A stretch of DNA of 64,000 nt from an uncultured Pelagibacteraceae bacterium (GTDB lineage: Bacteria > Pseudomonadota > Alphaproteobacteria > Pelagibacterales > Pelagibacteraceae), in NCBI GenBank assembly GCA_902593285.1, contig CACJHW010000002.1:206810-270809 (forward strand), in the 5' to 3' direction. The translations under genes and the position numbers were made by a program. The notes beneath the pieces were generated by a model. It saw nothing but the letters and a program-made list of their open reading frames with translations. It was not told where the DNA came from and did no database searches. Below, piece by piece: positions 54,758 through 63,726 of the stretch. The number at the start of each line of letters is the position of its first letter. The first letter of the stretch is position 1.

Positions 54758-55369
54758 TTGAAAAAAAACAAAATCTCCAAGAACTGGGTTAATAAACAGC
54801 GTAGAGATATCTATGTTAGACAGTCCAAAGTGGATGGGTACCGTGCTAGATCAGCTTACAAATTAATTGAAATTGATGAAAAATTTAAAATATTTAAAGG
54901 TGGATTATCAGTAATTGATATTGGTGCAGCTCCAGGAAGCTGGTCACAATATGCTATCAAAGCAGCTAAAAGTGGAAAATTGATATCTATAGATTTAAAA
55001 AAAATGGAACCCATAGGTAATAGTGTTCAAATCCAAGGAGATTTTACTGAAGAAAAAACTCAAGAAGAAATTAAAAAAAATATAAACGGCAAAGTTGATG
55101 TCGTAATGTCTGATATGGCCGTAGATACAACTGGGATTAAAAATATAGATTCAATACAAACTGGAGAACTGTGTAAAGAGGCAATGTTTTTTGCTAAAGA
55201 TTTAATGAAAGAAAATGGATATTTTATTTCAAAAATTTTTATGGGAGGAACATTTAACGAAATCGTCGCAGAGGGAAAAAAATTTTTTAAAGAAGTTAAG
55301 GTTTTTAAACCAAAATCTAGCAGAAAAGATTCAAAAGAAAGTTTTATAATTTGTAGAAAAATCCGATAG
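54758..55369 (+). CDS. rlmE: 23S rRNA 2'-O-ribose methyltransferase RlmE
   Basis: RlmE (FtsJ/RrmJ) methylates a uridine in helix 92 of 23S rRNA. The 203-residue protein shows YRARSAYKLIEIDEKF, the SAM motif DIGAAPGSWSQYA, DMAVDTTG and SKIFMGG, and a C-terminal ESFIICRK, giving the K-D-K-E catalytic tetrad. The start is TTG at 54758, directly after the preceding TAA; there is no ATG nearby in frame. The preceding stop and this start touch. Confidence 0.94.
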   Translation: MKKNKISKNWVNKQRRDIYVRQSKVDGYRARSAYKLIEIDEKFKIFKGGLSVIDIGAAPGSWSQYAIKAAKSGKLISIDLKKMEPIGNSVQIQGDFTEEKTQEEIKKNINGKVDVVMSDMAVDTTGIKNIDSIQTGELCKEAMFFAKDLMKENGYFISKIFMGGTFNEIVAEGKKFFKEVKVFKPKSSRKDSKESFIICRKIR

Positions 55370-55406
55370 AGACTTTTAATTTAAAAGGAATCGTATATAA
55401 AAGATT

Positions 55407-56483
55407 ATGGTTCCTATAAAAGAAGCACTTACCTTTGATGATGTTACATTAGCTCCAAAGTATTCAGAAATATTACCTTCTGATGCAGAAACCAGTGTAT
55501 CTTTAACAAAACATTTGAAACTTAAAATTCCACTTTTATCATCTGCAATGGATACAGTTACAGAGAGCAGAATGGCAATAGCTATAGCTAAGGCTGGTGG
55601 TATTGGAGTAATTCACAGAAACCTTGATATAAAAACACAATTATCAGAGATAAAAAAAGTAAAAAAACAAAAACTAATTGTTGGAGCAGCTGTAGGTGCA
55701 GCACCAAATGAATTTATCAGAGCTAAAGAAATAATTAAAGAAGGTGTAGATTTAATTGTAGTAGACACAGCACATGGTCATACAAAGAAAGTTGCCGAAA
55801 TAATCAAATATATAAAAAAAATAAAAACTAACAAAATTGCTTTATGTGCGGGAAATATTGCTACACCTGAAGCTGCAAAATTCCTAATAAAATTAGGAGT
55901 AGATATAATTAAAATTGGTATAGGGCCAGGTTCTATTTGTACAACAAGACTGGTTGCTGGAATAGGAGTTCCTCAATTAAGCGCAATTTTAGCTGTAAGA
56001 AGTGGTTTAAAAAATAAAAATGTTAAAATAATTTCAGATGGTGGAATAAAATATTCTGGTGATTTAGCAAAAGCTTTTGCTGCAGGAGCTGATGCTGTAA
56101 TGATCGGTTCGTTATTTGCAGGTACAAACGAAACTCCAGGGAAATTAATTAAAAAAAATGGACAGCTTTTCAAAAGTTTTAGAGGCATGGGTTCTGTTGG
56201 AGCTATGAACAAAGGATCAGCTGATAGATACTTTCAAAAAAAACAAAAGGACTCCTCAAAATATGTACCAGAAGGTGTTGAAGGTTTTGTAAAATATAAA
56301 GGAGATGTGGGGAGTATTATTTATAAATTAATTGGTGGATTAAAATCTTCTATGGGCTATCTTGGATCAAAAACAATCATTAAACTAAGAAATAAACCAC
56401 AATTTGTGAAAATTACAAAAGCTGGATTTTACGAAAGTATGGTTCATAATGTAGATGTGGTAAAAAACGATAGTAAATATTAA
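55407..56483 (+). CDS. guaB: IMP dehydrogenase lacking CBS domains
   Basis: GuaB oxidises IMP to XMP, the first step to GMP. The protein has only 358 residues instead of about 485-500. The catalytic barrel is complete: [31 protein letters not shown], catalytic Cys178 in [34 protein letters not shown], and the flap [17 protein letters not shown]. The Bateman (CBS) pair normally inserted after the GVIHRN region is missing: residue ~85 runs directly into LIVGAAVG. It shares an operon with guaA through a small TPR gene. Loss of the nucleotide-sensing module should leave it without that allosteric control. Confidence 0.95.
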   Translation: MVPIKEALTFDDVTLAPKYSEILPSDAETSVSLTKHLKLKIPLLSSAMDTVTESRMAIAIAKAGGIGVIHRNLDIKTQLSEIKKVKKQKLIVGAAVGAAPNEFIRAKEIIKEGVDLIVVDTAHGHTKKVAEIIKYIKKIKTNKIALCAGNIATPEAAKFLIKLGVDIIKIGIGPGSICTTRLVAGIGVPQLSAILAVRSGLKNKNVKIISDGGIKYSGDLAKAFAAGADAVMIGSLFAGTNETPGKLIKKNGQLFKSFRGMGSVGAMNKGSADRYFQKKQKDSSKYVPEGVEGFVKYKGDVGSIIYKLIGGLKSSMGYLGSKTIIKLRNKPQFVKITKAGFYESMVHNVDVVKNDSKY

Positions 56484-56923
56484 TGAGTAAATTTTTCAAA
56501 TTAACAGGAATAATACTTTTAACAGCTTCTTTTAACAGCACGTCTTTTAGTAAAGAAAATTTTTTTAATGAAGCTTTAGAATTGTTTAAAAAAGAAAAAT
56601 ATGAAGATGCACGTTTTTTATTTGAGAGAAATATTGTTTTTAATCCAAAAGATGCAAACTCATATTTATATTTAGCAAAAATTTATAACCAAGAAGAAAA
56701 TCAAAGAAAAGAAGAATACAATTTAGAAACAACACTTTTAATTGAGCCTGATAACGAGGAAGCTTTATTAATGTTAATGAAAATTGCATTAGAAAAATCT
56801 AATTATGAAAAAGTTAAAGATCTTTCAAACAAGTTTGTAAAAGTTTGTAAAAATTTATGTAATGAAAACAAAGATATTCAAGAGTCATTGAAAAATATAG
56901 AACCTGAAAATAATGAGTCTTGA
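56483..56923 (+). CDS. Small secreted TPR protein between guaB and guaA
   Basis: This 146-residue protein has a cleavable signal peptide ([20 protein letters not shown]) and about two tetratricopeptide-like units ([46 protein letters not shown]). It is expected in the periplasm as a protein-binding module. It overlaps guaB by one base and guaA by 11 bases, so it is in the transcript of GMP synthesis genes although no functional link is apparent. No specific family recognised. Confidence 0.75.
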   Translation: MSKFFKLTGIILLTASFNSTSFSKENFFNEALELFKKEKYEDARFLFERNIVFNPKDANSYLYLAKIYNQEENQRKEEYNLETTLLIEPDNEEALLMLMKIALEKSNYEKVKDLSNKFVKVCKNLCNENKDIQESLKNIEPENNES

Positions 56924-58475
56924 TCAAAATCTTAACAAAATCTTAATAATAGATTTTGGTTCTCAATTTACTCAATTAATTGCAAGAAGAGTAAGAGAAT
57001 TAGGTGTGTTTTCTGAAATAGTTAGTCACAAAAAAATAAAACTAAAAGACATAAATAACAGCATAAAGGGAATAGTATTATCTGGTGGTCCATTAAATGT
57101 TTATCAAATAAATAAATATTCATTTGATAAAAAAATTTTACAACTTGATGTACCAGTTCTTGGAATATGTTTTGGGCATCAAATTTTATCAAAACTTAAC
57201 GGTGGAAGGGTAAAACAATCAAAACATAGAGAATTTGGTCTAGCTAATGTTTATAAAAAAAATAACAGTCTTTTAACAGCTAATTTTTTTGGAAAAAAAA
57301 AATCCAAACAAGTTTGGATGAGCCATGCTGATCAAGTTTCAAAACTTCCTAAAAATTTTAAAGTTGTAGCATCTAGCACTAATTCAAAATTTGCAATTGT
57401 TGAAAATAAAATAAAAAAATATTATGGGGTACAATTCCACCCGGAGGTAACTCATACAGAGAATGGGAAAAAATTAATAAGTAATTTCATTTTTTTAATT
57501 TGTAAAATTAAAAGAAATTGGTCTTCCAAGGATCAAAAAAATCAGCTTATTAAAGAAGTTAGAATACAAGTTGGAAATAACAAAGTTATTTGCGCTTTAT
57601 CAGGAGGTGTAGATAGTAGTGTAGTTGCTCAATTACTGAATAAAGCTATTGGTAAAAAACTTTATTGTATTTTTGTAAACACAGGCCTTTTAAGAAAAAA
57701 TGAAGAAGTACAGGTAGTTCAAACTTTTAAGAAACGTTTAAAAATGAATTTAATTTATGTAAATGCTGAAAAGGAATTCTTAAAAAAATTAAAAAATGTT
57801 TCTGATCCAGAAAAAAAAAGAAAAATAATTGGTAATTTATTTATCAAAATATTTGAGAGGTATGCTAAGAAAATCAAAAATGTTAAATTTTTAGCTCAAG
57901 GAACTCTCTATCCAGACTTAATTGAAAGTAGATCAGTTACAGGTAGTCAAACTTCTAAAATTAAATCACATCATAATGTCGGTGGCCTACCAAAAAAAAT
58001 GAATTTAAAGTTAGTAGAACCACTAAAATTTTTATTTAAGGATGAGGTTAGAAAATTAGGATTAGAGTTAAATTTAAGTAAAGAAATTATTTCAAGACAT
58101 CCTTTTCCTGGACCAGGCCTAGCAATTCGAATGCCAGGTATTATAACTAATGAAAAAATTAAAATTTTAAAAGAAGCAGATTATTATTTTATTCAAGCTT
58201 TAAAAGATGATGGTCTTTATCATAAGATTTGGCAAGCATATGCAGCTTTGCTGCCTGTAAAAACAGTTGGAGTAATGGGTGATAATCGTACTTATGAATA
58301 TCTTTGCTTATTAAGAGCTATTACCTCTGAAGATGGAATGACAGCAGATTATTATGAATTTAAAAAGTCATTTATGCAATCTATATCAAATAAAATAGTG
58401 AACAGTATTAGAGGTATCAATAGAGTTGTATATGATGTTACATCAAAACCACCAAGCACTATTGAATTAGAGTAA
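56913..58475 (+). CDS. guaA: GMP synthase (glutamine-hydrolysing)
   Basis: GuaA aminates XMP to GMP using glutamine and ATP. The 520-residue two-domain enzyme has an N-terminal class I amidotransferase ([10 protein letters not shown], catalytic [19 protein letters not shown]) and an ATP-pyrophosphatase domain ([13 protein letters not shown]), followed by the dimerisation domain with [15 protein letters not shown] and [15 protein letters not shown]. The start at 56913 overlaps the TPR gene by 11 bases. It is the last step of the two-gene GMP module in this run. Confidence 0.98.
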   Translation: MSLDQNLNKILIIDFGSQFTQLIARRVRELGVFSEIVSHKKIKLKDINNSIKGIVLSGGPLNVYQINKYSFDKKILQLDVPVLGICFGHQILSKLNGGRVKQSKHREFGLANVYKKNNSLLTANFFGKKKSKQVWMSHADQVSKLPKNFKVVASSTNSKFAIVENKIKKYYGVQFHPEVTHTENGKKLISNFIFLICKIKRNWSSKDQKNQLIKEVRIQVGNNKVICALSGGVDSSVVAQLLNKAIGKKLYCIFVNTGLLRKNEEVQVVQTFKKRLKMNLIYVNAEKEFLKKLKNVSDPEKKRKIIGNLFIKIFERYAKKIKNVKFLAQGTLYPDLIESRSVTGSQTSKIKSHHNVGGLPKKMNLKLVEPLKFLFKDEVRKLGLELNLSKEIISRHPFPGPGLAIRMPGIITNEKIKILKEADYYFIQALKDDGLYHKIWQAYAALLPVKTVGVMGDNRTYEYLCLLRAITSEDGMTADYYEFKKSFMQSISNKIVNSIRGINRVVYDVTSKPPSTIELE

Positions 58476-58496
58476 TTTTTAACTATAAATATTGAT

Positions 58497-58916
58497 ATGA
58501 AATATTTACATACTATGATTAGAATTAGCGATGTTGATGCATCTCTAAAGTTTTTTTGTGAGGGTCTTGGACTTAAAGAAACAAGAAGAAAAGATAGTGA
58601 AAAAGGAAGATACACTTTAATTTTTCTTGCTCCACCAAATGACAAAAATGCAGAGATTGAATTAACATATAATTGGGATGGTGATGATCTAGGTGAGGGA
58701 TCAAGAAATTTTGGTCATCTAGCTTATAGAGTAGATAATGTTTATGAGACATGCCAAAAACTTATGGACATGGGTTATACTATCAATAGACCACCGCGAG
58801 ACGGTCATATGGCTTTTGTTAGATCACCGGATAAAATTTCAATAGAATTACTTCAAGATGGATATTTAGATCCTCAAGAACCTTGGGCTTCAATGGAAAA
58901 TACTGGCATTTGGTAA
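58497..58916 (+). CDS. gloA: Lactoylglutathione lyase (glyoxalase I)
   Basis: This 139-residue protein matches glyoxalase I, the metal enzyme that turns the methylglyoxal-glutathione adduct to lactoylglutathione. It starts LHTMIRISDVDASLKFFCEGLGLKETRRKD, the family opening with a metal-binding His5, and continues with IELTYNWDGD, HLAYRVDNVYETCQKLMDMGY and ISIELLQDG (metal glutamate). It follows guaA after 21 bases. Assignment as GloA rather than another VOC protein is good. Confidence 0.9.
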   Translation: MKYLHTMIRISDVDASLKFFCEGLGLKETRRKDSEKGRYTLIFLAPPNDKNAEIELTYNWDGDDLGEGSRNFGHLAYRVDNVYETCQKLMDMGYTINRPPRDGHMAFVRSPDKISIELLQDGYLDPQEPWASMENTGIW

Positions 58917-58931
58917 TTTCTACCAATGTGA

Positions 58932-59702
58932 ATGAGAAAAATTAACAAAATAATTTCTAAAAAAAACAAGACTAAAATAGTTAGTCTTACAGCATATTCA
59001 AAAAATGTTGCATCTATTTTAGATAATTATTGCGATATTATACTTGTTGGAGATTCTCTTGGCTCTGTTTTGTATAATTATAAATCTACGAGAGAAGTTA
59101 CTTTGAATACTATGATTGAACATTCTAAAAGTGTCAGAATGGGTATTAAAAAAAGTTTAATGATTGTTGATATGCCACATAACACTTATCGAACTCCTAA
59201 AGATGCTTTAAAAAATGCAAAACAAATAATGAAAAAAACTAAATGTGATGGAGTAAAATTAGAAGGTGGAAAAAAAATTTATGAAACAATTAAAACTTTA
59301 GTTAAAAATAAAATTCCAGTTATGGGTCATTTGGGGCTACTTCCTCAGTCAGATAAAACTTTCAAATTTAAAGGTAAAAAAAAGCTAGAGAGAGATCATA
59401 TTCTAAGGGACTCGCAATTGTTAGAAAAAGCTGGAGTATTTTCTATTGTTTTAGAATGTGTTGAGACATCTTTAGCAAAACTTATTACTCAAAATATTAC
59501 AGTGCCAACAATAGGGATTGGAGCTTCTAATTATTGTGATGGTCAAATATTAGTCTTTGATGACTTAATTGGATTAAATCCTATTAATTATAAGTTTGTA
59601 AAAAAATATGCGAATATCAGAAACGATATTTCTAAAGCTGTTTCAAATTATTCAAAAGAAGTTAGAAAAATTAAATTTCCTAATAAAAAAAATTCTTTTT
59701 AA
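58932..59702 (+). CDS. panB: 3-methyl-2-oxobutanoate hydroxymethyltransferase
   Basis: PanB makes ketopantoate, the first step of pantothenate synthesis. The 256-residue barrel shows SLTAYSKNVASILD, ILVGDSLGSVLYNYKSTREVTL, MPHNTYR, CDGVKLEGG, VMGHLGLLPQS, IVLECVE and TIGIGAS, with the magnesium aspartates in VGDSLG. No panC is adjacent. It ends the long co-directional run; its stop lies against the opposing TerC-like gene without spacer. Confidence 0.95.
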   Translation: MRKINKIISKKNKTKIVSLTAYSKNVASILDNYCDIILVGDSLGSVLYNYKSTREVTLNTMIEHSKSVRMGIKKSLMIVDMPHNTYRTPKDALKNAKQIMKKTKCDGVKLEGGKKIYETIKTLVKNKIPVMGHLGLLPQSDKTFKFKGKKKLERDHILRDSQLLEKAGVFSIVLECVETSLAKLITQNITVPTIGIGASNYCDGQILVFDDLIGLNPINYKFVKKYANIRNDISKAVSNYSKEVRKIKFPNKKNSF

Positions 59703-60314
59703 TTAAAAGTATTTTTTAAATTCTTCATTAATATTTAATATTTCAAGATCAACCAATCCACCTATTACTAACTGGAGACCAACAATTAAGATAAATACTA
59801 ATCCAATATAAGCTATCCAAATATGTCTTTGTATATAATTAGCCATATATGTCGCTAAAGCACCAGTTAAAACAACTGATAACATCAGTCCAAATATCAT
59901 AAATCCAAAATATCCTTTTGCTGCTGCTACTACACCAATGACATTGTCAAAACTAATCATAATATCTGCAAATAAAACTTTTCCAATGCTACTGATGTAT
60001 GAAGGTTCTTTACCTTTTTTAGTAGTGGGTTTTACTTTTTTAATGTCTAGTAAATCTTTCCTTAAATCATTTACAATCCAAATTAATAATAAACCGCCTA
60101 AAATTTTTATAAAATAAAATTCAAATAAAAAAGTCGCAAAAATTGCAAAAAAAATTTTAAAAACAAAGGCTCCAATCACACCCCAAAGAATTATTTGTTT
60201 TCTATTTTTTGGAACAAAATTTGAAGCTATAGATCCGACTATAACTGCGTTATCTGCTGTTAATATAATTGTGATAAAAATTATATTGGTTAAAATTATG
60301 AGCTCTTCAATCAA
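59703..60314 (-). CDS. TerC/YjbE-type integral membrane protein
   Basis: This 203-residue protein has about seven hydrophobic segments and the TerC-family acidic motifs TADNAVIVG (near residue 20) and MISFDNVIGV (near residue 120), which carry aspartate/asparagine residues that likely bind metal. The family includes exporters of manganese or calcium in other bacteria. A lysine-rich cytoplasmic loop (KKVKPTTKKGKEP) sits in the middle. Function is inferred; the gene stands alone on this strand. Confidence 0.82.
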   Translation of the reverse strand: MIEELIILTNIIFITIILTADNAVIVGSIASNFVPKNRKQIILWGVIGAFVFKIFFAIFATFLFEFYFIKILGGLLLIWIVNDLRKDLLDIKKVKPTTKKGKEPSYISSIGKVLFADIMISFDNVIGVVAAAKGYFGFMIFGLMLSVVLTGALATYMANYIQRHIWIAYIGLVFILIVGLQLVIGGLVDLEILNINEEFKKYF

Positions 60315-60425
60315 GATAACATTATAATAGTATAATCTGACAATTTTTCAATGAGACCATAATGATAATTTTATTGATTTAATCTCTGAGAGATAATTAA
60401 ATGTTCATTTTAAAAAGGAGGATAG

Positions 60426-61397
60426 ATGAAATTATTCAAATTGTTTATATCTATAGTTACTTCAGTATTGTTATTTGCAAACGTTTCTTTAGCTGAAAAA
60501 TGGGATATGGCACTCGCTTATGGTGCTGGAAACTTTCATTCTGCTAATGCAACAGAATTTGCAAAGAATGTAACTGAAAAAAGTGGTGGAAAACTTACAA
60601 TCGTTACCCATCCAGGTGGTTCATTATTTAAAGGTGGTGAAATTTTCAGAGCTGTAAGAACAGGTCAAGCACCAATTGGTGAAAGATTCATGTCTGCTCT
60701 TGGAAAAGAAGATCCTTTATATGAAATTGACTCATTACCTTTCTTAGCAACTACTTATGATGATGCTATGAAATTATATGAAGCTTCAAAGCCATATATT
60801 GTTAAGAGTCTTGATGAAAAAGGATTGGTATTTCTTTATGCAGTACCATGGCCTGCTCAAGGACTTTACAGTAAAAAGCAAATTAAAAAAGTTGGTGATC
60901 TAAATGGATTAAAATTTAGAGCATACAACTCTGCAACAATTAGAATTGCGGAGTTAACAGGAATGGCGCCAACTAAAATTGAAGCAGCTGAAATTAGCCA
61001 AGCATTTTCTACAGGTGCCGTTGAAAGTATGATTACTTCTCCTACAACTGGAAAAAATAGCAAGATTTGGGAAAATGGTGTTAAATATTTTTATGATATA
61101 GCAGCATGGTTTCCAAAAAATATGATCATAGCTAACAAAGCCGCTTGGAATAAACTTGATAAAGCAACTCAAGATCTTGTCATGAACCAAGCAGCAATTG
61201 CTGAGGAAAAGGGTTGGGAATTATCTAAACAAGGTAATACTGGAGACAAGAAAGCTTTAGCAGATGCTGGAATGGAAGTAGGCGAAGTTAATTCAGCTTT
61301 GAAAAAACATTTTGAAAAAGTTGGAGCAACAATGTCTGAAGAGTGGAAAGCAAAAGCTGGAGACAGAGGTGCTGCAGTTTTATCTGCTTACAAATAA
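60426..61397 (+). CDS. dctP: TRAP transporter substrate-binding protein, DctP type (second system)
   Basis: This 323-residue periplasmic binding protein has a signal peptide (LFISIVTSVLLFANVSLA) and the TRAP pattern: FKGGEIFRAVRTGQAPIGE, SLPFLATTYDDAMKLYE, LNGLKFRAYNSATIRIAELTG with the substrate-carboxylate arginine, and TGAVESMITSPTTG. An excellent Shine-Dalgarno (AAAGGAGGA) precedes it. Its sequence clearly differs from the DctP at 32677. A strong terminator separates it from its own permease genes, suggesting extra expression of the binding protein. Substrate unknown. Confidence 0.93.
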   Translation: MKLFKLFISIVTSVLLFANVSLAEKWDMALAYGAGNFHSANATEFAKNVTEKSGGKLTIVTHPGGSLFKGGEIFRAVRTGQAPIGERFMSALGKEDPLYEIDSLPFLATTYDDAMKLYEASKPYIVKSLDEKGLVFLYAVPWPAQGLYSKKQIKKVGDLNGLKFRAYNSATIRIAELTGMAPTKIEAAEISQAFSTGAVESMITSPTTGKNSKIWENGVKYFYDIAAWFPKNMIIANKAAWNKLDKATQDLVMNQAAIAEEKGWELSKQGNTGDKKALADAGMEVGEVNSALKKHFEKVGATMSEEWKAKAGDRGAAVLSAYK

Positions 61398-61410
61398 ATA
61401 GTCTTAAAAA

Positions 61411-61441
61411 AAAGGCCAACTTGTAGTAAGTTGGCCTTTTT
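61411..61441 (+). terminator. Strong terminator hairpin between dctP and dctQ
   Basis: AAAGGCCAACTT (61411-61422) and its exact complement (61428-61439) form a 12-bp stem around GTAGT, followed by T. It begins 14 bases after the dctP stop and ends 6 bases before the dctQ ATG at 61447, so read-through or a separate start is needed for the permease genes. Confidence 0.9.
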
Positions 61442-61446
61442 ACTAA

Positions 61447-61935
61447 ATGTTTCAATCAATAAATAATAATCTAAATAAACTTTACAAATTTTCAGGTTAT
61501 TTAGCTGCTTTTTTTTTAATACTTGTTGCAGTTTTTATTTTAATTGGAATTTCCTCAAGGATTTTTGGTTTTTACATAAGGGGTTTAGCTGAATACTCAG
61601 GCTACTGCATGGCTGCAGCATCTTTTTTTGCTTTAGCATTTACTTTTGTTGAGGGTGGACATATTCGAATTACTCTTTTTTTAGAAAAAGCCTCTACGTC
61701 TTATAAGAGATTTTTAGAAATATGGTGTCTGATCGTAGCAACAATTTTTTCAGGTTATTTGTCTTTTTACTTATGGAAAATGTTATTAATCTCTTATGAT
61801 TTTCAAGAGAGAAGTGAAGGTGCAGATGAGATCTTAATTTGGATACCTCAAACTAGTGTTGCTATCGGATCTTTAATTTTTTTTATAGCTGTTTTACATA
61901 AATTTATTTTAACAATTTTAGGTAAGAATGACTGA
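61447..61935 (+). CDS. dctQ: TRAP transporter small permease, DctQ type (second system)
   Basis: This 162-residue protein has four hydrophobic segments (about 12-38, 48-68, 85-110, 133-155) and a conserved-looking GISSRIFGFYIRGLAEYSGYCMAAASFFALAFTFVEGGHIRI core, typical of DctQ subunits. It begins 6 bases after a terminator, with no clear Shine-Dalgarno, and overlaps dctM by 8 bases. It should form the membrane complex with DctM. Confidence 0.9.
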   Translation: MFQSINNNLNKLYKFSGYLAAFFLILVAVFILIGISSRIFGFYIRGLAEYSGYCMAAASFFALAFTFVEGGHIRITLFLEKASTSYKRFLEIWCLIVATIFSGYLSFYLWKMLLISYDFQERSEGADEILIWIPQTSVAIGSLIFFIAVLHKFILTILGKND

Positions 61936-63238
61936 AATATTTCTCATAATATTTTTTATAAGTGTACTTTTATTCTTTCTTGGATCTGGCATCTGGGTAG
62001 CGATAAGCATGATAGGAGTTTCAACAATTGGGATGATGTTATTTACTTCAAGACCAGTTGGGGATGCAATGGCAACTACGATATGGGGAACCTCGTCATC
62101 ATGGACATTAACAGCTTTACCATTGTTTGTTTGGATGGGTGAAATATTATTTAGGACCAAGTTATCAGAAAATTTATTTGCTGGACTATCACCATGGATG
62201 CAAAAATTACCTGGTGGATTAATTCATGTAAATGTTGTTGGTTGTGCACTTTTTGCTGCAATTTCTGGTTCTTCTGCTGCAACTGTTGCAACAGTAGGTA
62301 AGATGTCTATTCCAGAACTAAGAAAAAGAAAATATCCAGAAAAAATTTTGTTAGGTAGTCTAGCTGGCTCAGGAACTTTAGGACTTCTTATACCTCCTTC
62401 AATAATATTAATAATTTATGGAGTAACTGTTCAAGAGTCTATAGCAAAGCTATTTATTGCAGGAATTATTCCAGGGATAATGATTGCACTTATATTTATG
62501 TCTTACGTGATCATCTGGTCTTTAATAAATAAAAAAAGCATGCCAAAGTATGTAGAAAATTTTTCCTTTCTAGAAAAAATAAGAAAATCAAAACAATTAT
62601 TACCAGTAATTATTTTAATTTCAGCTGTGATTGGATCAATATACACTGGAGTTGCAACAGCAACTGAGGCAGCTTCTTTAGGTGTGGTAGGGGCTTTAAT
62701 TTTATCTTACTTTCAAAAGAGCTTAACCATTGAAACATTTAAACAATCTTTATTAGGAGCAACCAAAACATCTTGTATGATTGCTTTTATTTTAGCTGGT
62801 TCCACATTTTTATCATTAGCTATGGGATTTACTGGTCTTCCAAGAAACCTAGCTATTTGGATACAAAACATGGAATTATCACCTTATGTATTAATTTTTG
62901 TTTTAATGATTTTCTATATTATTCTTGGAATGTTTCTTGATGGAATTTCAGCAGTAGTACTTACAATGGCTATCATTGAACCAATGATTAGACAAGCTGG
63001 TTTTGATATGATTTGGTTTGGAATATTTTTAGTTATTGTAGTTGAGATGGCTCAAATCACACCACCTGTAGGATTTAATTTATTTGTTTTGCAAGGAATG
63101 GCTAACAAAGATATGGGATTTATTGCAAGAAGTGCTTTTCCATTATTTTTATTAATGATACTTGCAGTAATACTTGTCGTTATTTTCCCTGAAATTGCAT
63201 TATGGATGCCTCAACAAATGGTTCAAAATATTAATTAA
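61928..63238 (+). CDS. dctM: TRAP transporter large permease, DctM type (second system)
   Basis: This 436-residue polytopic sodium-coupled permease has the DctM signatures AISGSSAATVATVGKMSIPELRKRKYPE, SGTLGLLIPPSIILIIYGV and MAQITPPVGFNLFVLQGMANKD. Its neighbours dctP and dctQ complete a three-part TRAP importer for an organic acid or related solute. The gene overlaps dctQ by 8 bases and its stop overlaps the opposing TPR gene by 4 bases. Confidence 0.93.
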   Translation: MTEIFLIIFFISVLLFFLGSGIWVAISMIGVSTIGMMLFTSRPVGDAMATTIWGTSSSWTLTALPLFVWMGEILFRTKLSENLFAGLSPWMQKLPGGLIHVNVVGCALFAAISGSSAATVATVGKMSIPELRKRKYPEKILLGSLAGSGTLGLLIPPSIILIIYGVTVQESIAKLFIAGIIPGIMIALIFMSYVIIWSLINKKSMPKYVENFSFLEKIRKSKQLLPVIILISAVIGSIYTGVATATEAASLGVVGALILSYFQKSLTIETFKQSLLGATKTSCMIAFILAGSTFLSLAMGFTGLPRNLAIWIQNMELSPYVLIFVLMIFYIILGMFLDGISAVVLTMAIIEPMIRQAGFDMIWFGIFLVIVVEMAQITPPVGFNLFVLQGMANKDMGFIARSAFPLFLLMILAVILVVIFPEIALWMPQQMVQNIN

Positions 63239-63726
63239 TATTTTGATTTTTTTGTCCCATCAATAATTTGTTTCAATTCTTTATATTCTTCACAATTACA
63301 GTTTTCTAATATTTTTAATCTTTCTTTGGCTAAATCTAATCTGTTTGTTGCAACATACAATTCACCTAAATACTCATTTATGCCAATATGGTTTGGTTCA
63401 ATCGCCAAACCTTGTAGATAATATTTTTCACCATTTTCATAATCACCAAGTTTTCGAGTAGTGAACCCTAGATAATTTAAAGTATCAGCTTGATTAGGTT
63501 TCTTAGAATTTGATTTTAAAAGTAATTTTTGAGCTTTAGCATATCTTTTTTTTGCTTTCTCAAGTTTACCTTTTGCTTCATATTTTTTTGCAAATTTAAT
63601 TGACTCCACTGCTTTATCATAATTTGATTTTACTTTTGATGTTGCAGTATCAGATCCTGTTCCTGCAGAAAAGGAACTTGTTGTAAATGATATTAAAATC
63701 AAGATTACAAATAGTTTTTTAATCAT
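63235..63726 (-). CDS. Periplasmic TPR protein
   Basis: This 163-residue protein has a signal peptide (LFVILILISFTTSSFS) and three tetratricopeptide-like units: YDKAVESIKFAKKYEAKGKLEKAKKRYAKA, ADTLNYLGFTTRKLGDYENGEKYYLQGLAIEP, NHIGINEYLGELYVATNRLDLAKERLKILE. A Cys pair near the C-terminus (NCNCEEY) is typical of a group of exported TPR proteins. It overlaps the upstream pxpA gene by 8 bases. Function unknown. Confidence 0.82.
   Translation of the reverse strand: MIKKLFVILILISFTTSSFSAGTGSDTATSKVKSNYDKAVESIKFAKKYEAKGKLEKAKKRYAKAQKLLLKSNSKKPNQADTLNYLGFTTRKLGDYENGEKYYLQGLAIEPNHIGINEYLGELYVATNRLDLAKERLKILENCNCEEYKELKQIIDGTKKSKY

Noticed and set aside
60315..60425. Riboswitch upstream of the second dctP
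   Set aside because: The 111-base leader has an excellent Shine-Dalgarno but no conserved aptamer pattern I can identify.
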